Shown here: positions 1 through 6,242 of the stretch, one piece after another
Layout: the number at the start of each line of letters is the position of its first letter
How positions within the stretch are numbered: position 1 is the stretch's first letter
Origin: Planctomycetota bacterium
GTDB taxonomy: Bacteria; Planctomycetota; B15-G4
DNA: 34,006 bases
Reading direction: 5' to 3'
Assembly: GCA_003644265.1 (NCBI GenBank)
Contig: QNBX01000030.1
Span: forward strand, 1 to 34,006
The notes under the pieces: generated by a model
Seen by the model: only the letters and a program-made list of their open reading frames with translations
What the model was told of the DNA's origin: nothing
Database searches by the model: none
Position numbers and translations under genes: made by a program

Positions 1-63
1 CCACACCTCCACACCTCCACACCTCCACACCTCCACACCTCCACACCTCCACACCTCCACACC
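1..63. repeat. 8-bp tandem repeat (ccacacct)n
   Basis: Seven perfect copies of the octamer ccacacct followed by a seven-base partial copy; the array probably continues beyond the left edge of the window. It lies about 70 bp upstream of the lipoprotein gene at 135. An 8-bp unit does not preserve reading frame and no protein is evident, so this reads as a non-coding simple-sequence repeat prone to slippage. The 70 bp after it contain nothing I recognise. Confidence 0.95.
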
Positions 64-134
64 GCTGCACGGCCACACCGCCGCCCATCGACTCCGCTAC
101 CGCGCGCGGCGCATCCGGCGCGTATCATGTCGCC

Positions 135-1484
135 ATGACCCGTACACTCGCCCAGCTGACCCTGCCCCTGACCCTGGCGCCGCTGCTCGGCGCCGCGTTG
201 GCCTGCACCTCGCCGCGCACCGACGTGGACGCCGCCACCGGAGGTCTGGCCCAGCCCCGCCTGCGGGTCGAGGACAGCGCCGCCTGGTCCCGGCACATCG
301 CCCCCGCCGGCGACGAGCTGGCCTTCGAGTCGGTGGGCTGGATCCCCGACTTTGGCCAGGGGCTGGTGGCCGCCGATGAGGCGCAACGCCCGCTCTTCTT
401 CTGGGCCATGAACGGGCACCCGCTGGGCTGTACCTGAGCCAACGGCTTGGCGGACCGTCGGTCCGTCTTCCAGGACGAGCGCGTGCTGAGCATGGCCAAG
501 CGCTTCGTGTGCGCCGCCGATGAGATCTGGCGCCTGCAGCGCGGCGCGGACGCCGACTGCTTGATGTTCCAGTCCATCGTCACGGGCGGCGAGCGCATCA
601 GGGACCGCGGCACGCGGCAGGGCACCTGGGTCATCGCGCCTGGCGGCGCGCTGCTGGCCTTCACCAACAGCCGCGACCCCCAGCGCGTGCTGGCCGCGCT
701 GCAGCTGGGGCTCGACGCCTGGGAGCAGCTCAGCGACGCGCAGCGTCACCTGCCTGCCGACGTCGATCTGACGCCCGCGCACCGCTGGGAGCAGAGCCTG
801 CCCGAGGGTGGCCTTGTGCTCGAGCGCATCGCCCGCGTGCTGCCTGAGGAGGGGCTGGCGGGCGCGCGCAGCGACCGCTGGAACCGCGATTTCGTGTGGT
901 TCAGCGCGGACGAGCTGGCGCGCGAGTTCCCCGACCAGCTGCCCGTGGGCGAGACGTTCAGCCTGCCTCTGGTAGCCAGCCGACTGGCGCGCCTGCACCT
1001 GGTGGACAACGCGCGCGGGCAGACCATCCCCTACGCGCCGCAGGAGCTGGAGCTGGCGCGGTTGGACGCCACGGTCGTCTCGCGGGAGGGCGACCACGTG
1101 CAGCTTGAGTTCGACGGCCACACGCTCGCGGTGTCCGACGGCAGCTGGCACCTGGGCGAGAACGACTGGAAGCCCTCACAGCCCCTGCCCCACGGCATCG
1201 AGACGCGGCTGGTGGGCCGCGCCGTCTGGGACACCCGCGCAGCCCGGCTGCTGGAGCTCGAGCTGATCGGCCTGGGCCGGCATTGGGGGCGCACCGAGAA
1301 CAACGGCCGCGGCCTCGACCCGTCGCCGGGCCTGGTGGGCTTCCTGATGCGGCCTGCGGCAGCGGACCAGGCCGTGGCGCCCACATTCATCCTGGCCTAC
1401 GACGCCGACTGGGTGCGCCGGCCCGAGGTGCCGACCTGGCGCGTATCGCCAGACGAGGTGAGCGCAGACCGCGCGTCGGACTGA
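135..1484 (+). CDS. Putative thioredoxin-like selenoprotein (lipoprotein), TGA-encoded Sec at residue 101
   Basis: One continuous frame of 449 residues interrupted only by TGA at 435-437. The N-terminus is a lipoprotein-type signal (hydrophobic stretch ending ALAC, Cys24). Residues ~80-101 read LFFWAMNGHPLGCT then TGA, a thioredoxin-like strand followed by a Cys-Thr-Sec (C99, U101) redox-type motif. The frame continues without a break into ANGLADRRSVFQDERV, with helix and strand texture typical of the fold (GTWVIAPGGALLAF further on), then a C-terminal domain of unknown function to residue 449. A hairpin with bacterial SECIS geometry sits 19 nt after the TGA (separate entry). A conventional caller would split this into a 100-aa ORF and a TTG-started 345-aa ORF at 447, which would sever the thioredoxin-like domain. 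Seen: in-frame TGA, C-x-U context, hairpin. Known: selenoproteins often pair Cys with Sec in thioredoxin folds. Inferred: selenocysteine insertion, envelope thiol redox role. Alternatives are a nonsense mutation or sequencing error. No selABCD genes lie in this window. No strong Shine-Dalgarno is seen at 135. Confidence 0.72.
449..467 (+). promoter_or_regulatory. Candidate bacterial SECIS hairpin
   Basis: Bases 449-456 pair with 460-467 (eight pairs, one of them G-U at 450/466) around a three-base loop, gtc, at 457-459. The loop begins with G and starts 19 nt after the last base of the TGA at 435-437. These match the known bSECIS rules: a stem-loop in the coding sequence just after UGA, loop roughly 16-37 nt from the UGA, and a G in the first two loop positions, for SelB binding. 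A small competing hairpin (ccaa/ttgg, 439-450) overlaps the base of the stem. Function is inferred from geometry alone. Confidence 0.6.
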
Positions 1485-1509
1485 CGCGCGCGTTGGCGCG
1501 GACCGCGGC

Positions 1510-1938
1510 TCAGCCCCCGGCCTGCTTCACCTGGTAGCCGCGCGCCTCCAGTTCAGCCACCAGCGTGTCGCGCTGGTCGCCCTGGATCTCGATCACGCCG
1601 TGCTTCGCGGTGCCGCCCGTGCCGCAGCGCTGCTTGAGCTGCTTGGCCAGCGCGGCCAGCCCGGCGGCGTCGAGCGGCAGCCCGGTCACCAGCGTCACGC
1701 CCTTGCCCTTGCGGCCCTTGCTCTGGCGCGACACCCGCACCACGCCGTCGGCGGGCGCCTGATCGCGGGCCGCCTGCGCCTTGCCGCCACGCCGCTTGCC
1801 CCGGCCCGGGCCGCCGCCCTGAACGCCCTGCTTGCGGCAGGTGCAGCGCGCGAACGCCAAGCCACAGTCGGGGCAGCGCCCCCCGCCATCGGGCGACCAG
1901 ATCAGGTCACCGCTCTCGTGATGCATGCGTCCGGCCAT
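1510..1938 (-). CDS. yciH: SUI1/eIF1-family translation factor (YciH-like)
   Basis: A 142-residue protein whose C-terminal ~75 residues form a SUI1 domain: RVSRQSKGRKGKGVTLVTGL, then a GTGGTAKHGVIEIQGDQR loop-strand region and a final GYQVKQAGG. This is the bacterial counterpart of eIF1, proposed to act on the 30S subunit during initiation. The N-terminal part has C22-x2-C25 and C32-x-C34, a likely zinc-binding knuckle seen in several YciH proteins, followed by a Gly/Arg/Lys-rich linker that could contact RNA. I chose the ATG at 1938; the frame is open 11 codons further upstream, and an internal ATG at 1926 is also possible. No strong Shine-Dalgarno is visible. It lies 49 bp downstream of the regulator gene on the same strand and could be co-transcribed. 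Its stop is 25 bp from the convergent selenoprotein gene. Confidence 0.85.
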   Translation of the reverse strand: MAGRMHHESGDLIWSPDGGGRCPDCGLAFARCTCRKQGVQGGGPGRGKRRGGKAQAARDQAPADGVVRVSRQSKGRKGKGVTLVTGLPLDAAGLAALAKQLKQRCGTGGTAKHGVIEIQGDQRDTLVAELEARGYQVKQAGG

Positions 1939-1987
1939 GGGCCCAGGGTAACGGCGTGACGCGGGCGGCACACGACCTCGCCAGCCG

Positions 1988-2305
1988 TCAGTCCGGCAGT
2001 TCGCCCAGCAGGCGCTGCATCTGCTCGCGGTACCGCCGCAGGGCCTCGCGGCCTGGATCGGAGAGCGTCAACAGCGTGCGCGGGCGGCGATCCACGAAGA
2101 CCTTCTCGATCTGCACGTAGCCGGCCCGCTCCAGCTTGCTCAGGTGCGAGGAGAGGTTGCCCCATGTGAGCCCGGTCTGCTTCAGCAGAAACGGGGCGTC
2201 GGCCGTGTCGACCACCGACAGGGTGGCCAGCACGATCAACCGCGCCGGCTCGTGTACCAGCCGATCGAGCCCCTCCAGCGGCTGCGCGTCGTCGGCCTCA
2301 GGCAT
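1988..2305 (-). CDS. Winged-helix transcriptional regulator (HTH_34/ArsR-like)
   Basis: A 105-residue single-domain protein. The order is typical of small winged-helix regulators: helix (RLIVLATLSVV), helix (FLLKQTGLTWGNLSSHLSKLERAGYV) with recognition-helix texture, then a basic wing (EKVFVDRRPRTLLTLSDPGREALRRY) and a C-terminal dimerisation helix. It has no metal-binding cysteines, so metal sensing is unlikely. The start overlaps the end of the upstream membrane-protein gene by 8 nt (ATGCCTGA), which implies one transcript and translational coupling. In known families, winged-helix proteins of this type are commonly encoded beside a small membrane protein and control their own operon; autoregulation and a membrane-linked signal are inference. 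The DNA target and ligand cannot be read from the sequence. Confidence 0.85.
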   Translation of the reverse strand: MPEADDAQPLEGLDRLVHEPARLIVLATLSVVDTADAPFLLKQTGLTWGNLSSHLSKLERAGYVQIEKVFVDRRPRTLLTLSDPGREALRRYREQMQRLLGELPD

Positions 2306-2927
2306 CGAGCTCCTCGAACTCGTCGATCTTGATCACCGGGTGCTCGCGCAGGAAGCGCGTCAGGATCACGGCGCCCGCCACGAAGATGAACCCGCCCACC
2401 AGCGACAGAGACAGACCCAGCTCCAGCCCGAGGACGTGCCCGCCGGTGACCGCCACGATGATCAGCGCGGCGTAGCCGTAGCCCCGCGAGAGGCTCAGCA
2501 GACGGGCCGACACGGCCACCAACGCGGCCAGCATCACGCCGAAGGGCGTGGGACCCAGGTCGGGCACGCGCGCGAGCCAGCCGCTGGCGCCGTCGGCGTT
2601 TGCGTTCAGCAGCCACAGGACCACGCCCGCCAGCATCGAGACGCCCAGAGCCAGCGCCAGTATCAGCTGCTTGGCCACGATCTTGCCGCGGCGCGCGCGG
2701 GTGAAGGTCACATAGCCAAGGCGGGGCACGATCAGCTTGTCGTGCAGCGGCTTCCACATGGGCAGCAGCATGGCGCCCCAGACGCCGCCGAGTCCGCCCA
2801 CGTCCGTCATGAAGGTGATGCCCATGAGCGTGATGAACAGCCCCAGCAACACGTCGGCCAGACCATCTCCGAAGCGGGATCGGTAGACGCGCTGCTCTAA
2901 CCCGGTGAGATCGATGCTCGCTTCCAT
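2298..2927 (-). CDS. Integral membrane protein paired with winged-helix regulator
   Basis: A 209-residue protein with about five or six hydrophobic segments (residues ~23-42, 45-57, 86-107, 127-165 as one or two passes, 172-193). The soluble N-terminus has the basic/aromatic motif EQRVYRSRFGDGLADVLLG, and the C-terminus is acidic (IDEFEELDA). The frame is open far upstream, but the ATG at 2927 is preceded by GGAG eight bases before it and begins where membrane-protein composition starts, so I use it. I do not recognise a catalytic motif; function is unknown. The 8-nt overlap with the downstream regulator suggests the two act together, for example a membrane sensor or sequestering partner, but that is inference. 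Confidence 0.75.
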   Translation of the reverse strand: MEASIDLTGLEQRVYRSRFGDGLADVLLGLFITLMGITFMTDVGGLGGVWGAMLLPMWKPLHDKLIVPRLGYVTFTRARRGKIVAKQLILALALGVSMLAGVVLWLLNANADGASGWLARVPDLGPTPFGVMLAALVAVSARLLSLSRGYGYAALIIVAVTGGHVLGLELGLSLSLVGGFIFVAGAVILTRFLREHPVIKIDEFEELDA

Positions 2928-3180
2928 GGCGCTGACTCCGTCGAGTAGGTGACACTGCACCACAGTGTACTTTGCAGCGCAAAGCCTGCACACCCTGCGC
3001 ATCTCCGATCGAGCCGCTGCCCCTGTCTTCGAGCCAGAAACACCCCTATTGAGCCCGGATGGCGAGATCAAGGCCGAGCGCACCGAATCTTCGCACGGCG
3101 TGGGTCCGGTCGCAGATCGCGCCCTGGAGCACCCGGGAACCCCGCCGTTGCGTTGCGTACCCTCGGTCGAGACGCCCTCC

Positions 3181-4020
3181 ATGACCAGCCCCCGCACCGA
3201 TCCACCGCAAGCGCCTCCGCGCGACTCCTGGCGCGAGCGTCTGTACGTCGTCATCTTCGAAGCCGACACGCCGGCCGGCAAGGCCTTCGACGTGGCGCTG
3301 CTGCTGCTCATCCTGGCCAGCGTGCTGGTGACCGTGGTGGACAGTCTGCCCTCGCTCTCAGCCGAACAGCACGACCAGCTGCTGCTGGCGGACTGGGTCT
3401 TCACCGTGCTGTTCACGGTGGAGTACGTGCTGCGCCTGATGTGCGTGCGCCGCAAGCTCGGCTACGCGCTCAGCACCTTCGGCATCATCGACTTCGTGGC
3501 CATCGTGCCCACGTATCTCAGCCTGCTGGACCTGGGCTTCCGCGGCGGCGCGGTGGTGCGCGCCCTGCGCCTGCTGCGCGTGTTCCGCATCTTCAAGCTG
3601 GGGCGCTTCCTGACCGAAGCGGCCACGCTGCGCCAGTCGCTCAGGACCAGCCGGGCCAAGGTCACGGTGTTCCTCACGTTCGTACTGATCCTGATCTGCA
3701 TCATGGGCGCGGCCATGTATCTGGTGGAGGGACCCGAGTCCGGCTTCGCATCCATCCCCGACGGCATCTACTGGGCCGTCGTCACCGTGACCACCGTGGG
3801 CTACGGCGACTTGTCGCCGATCACTCCGTGGGGCAAGGCGCTGGCCGCATTCGTCATGCTGCTGGGCTACTCGATCCTGGTGATCCCGGGCGGCATCATC
3901 TCGGCGGAGTGGGTCGCCGCCCGGCAGCACGAGGTCTCCACGCAGGTCTGCCCTGACTGCACGCACGAAGGGCACGAGATCGACGCCGATTTCTGTAAGC
4001 GCTGCGGCGGCAGGCTCTGA
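3181..4020 (+). CDS. Voltage-gated potassium channel with C-terminal zinc ribbon
   Basis: A 279-residue six-transmembrane channel. S1-S3 lie at ~35-115. S4 at 121-140 (RGGAVVRALRLLRVFRIFKL) has arginines at about every third residue, as in voltage sensors. S5, the pore helix and S6 follow, with the K+ selectivity filter TVGYGD at 205-210. After S6 the protein lacks the usual RCK/TrkA-N domain and instead ends in C257-x2-C260 and C272-x2-C275, a compact zinc ribbon (CPDC ... CKRCG). It would conduct K+ across the inner membrane in response to depolarisation; the ribbon may act in tetramer assembly or as a redox or zinc sensor (inference). The frame is open upstream to 2965, but that stretch is not channel-like, so I chose the ATG at 3181. 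The 253 bp before it separate it from the divergent membrane-protein gene and should hold both promoters. Confidence 0.9.
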   Translation: MTSPRTDPPQAPPRDSWRERLYVVIFEADTPAGKAFDVALLLLILASVLVTVVDSLPSLSAEQHDQLLLADWVFTVLFTVEYVLRLMCVRRKLGYALSTFGIIDFVAIVPTYLSLLDLGFRGGAVVRALRLLRVFRIFKLGRFLTEAATLRQSLRTSRAKVTVFLTFVLILICIMGAAMYLVEGPESGFASIPDGIYWAVVTVTTVGYGDLSPITPWGKALAAFVMLLGYSILVIPGGIISAEWVAARQHEVSTQVCPDCTHEGHEIDADFCKRCGGRL

Positions 4021-4032
4021 CCCGGCTCCGCG

Positions 4033-5973
4033 CTACAGGATGCGCAGCGCCTCGGCGATGGCGGGCACCTGGGCGTAGTAGTTGTTGTCGGCCTTGAGCG
4101 CGGCGTTGAAGGGCAGACGATCGCGCTCGCCCAGCAGGCCAAGAGCCACCAACGAGAAGGCGCGCGGCAGGGCCGCGGCATCGGCGTCCCCCGCCATCTC
4201 GAGCAACGCCGCGCCGGCCGCCTGGTCACCGATCAAGCCGATGGCCCGGGCCTGACTGGCCAGGGACTCCAGCGACTTCGCGCTCTTGAGCGCGTCCACG
4301 ATCAGCGGCACAGCGTCCACGTCTCCCAGCAGCCCCAGACCGGTGCCGGCCTTCAGGCGCAGGGTCTCCGACACGCCCGGGTCGAGGCACAGAGACCTCA
4401 GCACCGGCGTCACCTGGGTGTAGCGCAGCAGCCCCAGGGCCTCGGCGGCGTGGCCGCGCAGGTCGTCCTGGCCTGCCTCCGTCAGGTCGGCCGCGATGGC
4501 GGGGGCCGAGGCGCGGTCATTGAGCAACGCCAGCGCCAGGGCAAAGGCTCCGCGGAACGAGGGGTCGTGCTCGCGCCGGTGAGCCTCGCGCAGCGCCGTC
4601 AGCAGCTCCGGCACGAGATCGGGCTGCGCGCGCCCCAGCAGCGCGGCCGCCATGGCCACCCATGAGCGGTGTTCGCGGCTGGCACCCTGGCCCCGGAGCT
4701 CGAGCAGCAGGCGCCGGACCACCCGCGCGCGCGCCTCATCGCCCGCCCCGCCGGCGTTGGCCGACGGCCGGGCCGCGATCTGGCCCAGGGCCACCAGCGC
4801 GAAGTGGCGCGTCTGCTGGTCGCGACCCTCGGCCACGTAGTCGTCGAGCGCCTTGAGCACGGCCTCGTCGTCCGGCCCCGCGAGCTGCCCCAGGCCGATG
4901 GCCAGCGACTGCCGCACCGGGTTGGGCGTGTCGCGCGCCACGAAGACCGCCAGCATGGGCGCGGCGGCGAACTCGTCACCCAGCTTGCCCAGGGTCGTGG
5001 GCACGTAGCTGCGCACCACGTCGTCCAGGTGCTCGTCGACGAGGCGCTCCAGCAGCACTTGCTGGGCCGTGGCCGCCAGCGCGGCGCCACGTGGGATCAG
5101 CCCCAGCGCCGCCAGCGAGCAGCACTTGATGTCGCGCTCGGAGTCGGGGAACTCGACGCTCACGGCCAACAGCGCCCGCACCGCCGGCGCATCGGCGATC
5201 AGCCCCAGAGCCAGGGCCGCGTGGGCACGCACCAGCGTGGGTACCGCGCCGCCACCCACGGCCTGGCGCCCCGCCGAGTCGTCCTGCAGCAGGTGCTGGA
5301 GCAGCGGCACGGCCTCGCTGTCCCGCAGCACGCCCAGCCCCAGGGCCGCGGCGGCCTGGACCGAGAGCTCACGGTGCGCCAGCAGGCCGGTCAGGGCCTG
5401 CACCACCTCGGCGCGGGCGCCCTCGGGCGCGCTGCGAGCCAGGGCCAGGATGGTGGAGTCGAGCACGTCGCGATCATCGGCCGAGGACGCCACGGCCAGC
5501 AGCCGGGGCAACAGCACGCTCTCCACCCACTGCACCGACGGCCGCACTCCGCTGCCGTGACGGGACTTGGGCCCCCGCCCCGTGAGCTGCCCGGGCGACC
5601 CGGACACCTGGGAGCGGTAGGCCAGACGCGCCTTGAGGTCGAGATACGCGTCGCGATTGCTCTCCCACCAGAACTCCCAACCCAGGTAGGAGGTGCCGAG
5701 GCCGCCCCCGGACGACGAGCCGGACGTGACGCGACCCGATTGCCCACGGGCGCCCAGGCGCGAGCCGCCCGAAGAGCTCGCGGACGGCAGGGGGCCTGGA
5801 GCGCGTGTTCCTGACGCTCCCTGCGCCCCGCCACTTGATGCTGAGGAGCTGGCAGCCCCGCTGGAGCCGCCCGCGACGTCCTTCGGCCCCTGGTACGCGC
5901 CACCATGGGCGCGCACGCCGGGCGAGAGCGAGACCAGCACCAACAGCGGACTGAGCAGGGCGACGAGACGCAT
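4033..5973 (-). CDS. Secreted HEAT-repeat (PBS-lyase-like) protein
   Basis: A 646-residue protein. It starts at the ATG at 5973, with GGAG six bases upstream. Residues 1-22 form a Sec signal peptide. Residues ~32-92 are a Ser/Gly/Ala-rich linker. Residues ~92-114 carry an aromatic motif, LGTSYLGWEFWWESNRDAYL, that I associate with planctomycetal and myxobacterial HEAT proteins. From ~150 to the end come repeated ~32-residue units of helix pairs such as LSVQAAAALGLGVLRDSEAV and RGHAAEALGLLRYTQVTPVL, each with the A-x-x-A-L-G-x-L signature of HEAT_2/PBS-lyase repeats. These superhelices bind proteins; no enzyme motif is present, so phycobilin lyase activity is not implied. It probably acts outside the cytoplasm as a scaffold. 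The gene ends 12 bp from the convergent channel gene. The open frame above 5973 is a GC-rich artefact. Confidence 0.88.
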   Translation of the reverse strand: MRLVALLSPLLVLVSLSPGVRAHGGAYQGPKDVAGGSSGAASSSASSGGAQGASGTRAPGPLPSASSSGGSRLGARGQSGRVTSGSSSGGGLGTSYLGWEFWWESNRDAYLDLKARLAYRSQVSGSPGQLTGRGPKSRHGSGVRPSVQWVESVLLPRLLAVASSADDRDVLDSTILALARSAPEGARAEVVQALTGLLAHRELSVQAAAALGLGVLRDSEAVPLLQHLLQDDSAGRQAVGGGAVPTLVRAHAALALGLIADAPAVRALLAVSVEFPDSERDIKCCSLAALGLIPRGAALAATAQQVLLERLVDEHLDDVVRSYVPTTLGKLGDEFAAAPMLAVFVARDTPNPVRQSLAIGLGQLAGPDDEAVLKALDDYVAEGRDQQTRHFALVALGQIAARPSANAGGAGDEARARVVRRLLLELRGQGASREHRSWVAMAAALLGRAQPDLVPELLTALREAHRREHDPSFRGAFALALALLNDRASAPAIAADLTEAGQDDLRGHAAEALGLLRYTQVTPVLRSLCLDPGVSETLRLKAGTGLGLLGDVDAVPLIVDALKSAKSLESLASQARAIGLIGDQAAGAALLEMAGDADAAALPRAFSLVALGLLGERDRLPFNAALKADNNYYAQVPAIAEALRIL

Positions 5974-6242
5974 GCGGAACTCCGGGTGGCGACGCCCGCC
6001 CTCGCGGGCAGGCCACAGACGACGTGAGCCGCGGACGCGGCCGTGACCCCTGCAACGTCTTGGCGGCAGCGATCGGTCGCAGGATCTCACATGGCCTGGC
6101 GAGGGCCGGCCCTGGCGCCCCCGCTCGGGCGCCGCAGCGCGCTCCCGCGGCCAGAGCGGGCCCACCGCCGCGCCTGTTACCCTGCCGGCGCTCGTCGGGC
6201 GTCGGTGTCGACTCCGCCCGCGCTCTGGGAGCGCTGCAACAG

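Noticed and set aside
1..63. CRISPR-like or telomere-like array
   Set aside because: The octamer repeats without spacers and is far too short for a CRISPR repeat. Nothing else points to a replicon end.
447..1484. Separate 345-aa ORF from a TTG start
   Set aside because: It is in the same frame as the ORF at 135, begins just after the TGA, has no ribosome binding site and would lack the first half of the thioredoxin-like domain. One recoded gene explains both pieces better.
2965..3180. N-terminal extension of the potassium channel
   Set aside because: The frame is open, but the 72 residues have no channel-like or signal features. The ATG at 3181 gives a normal cytoplasmic N-terminus before S1.
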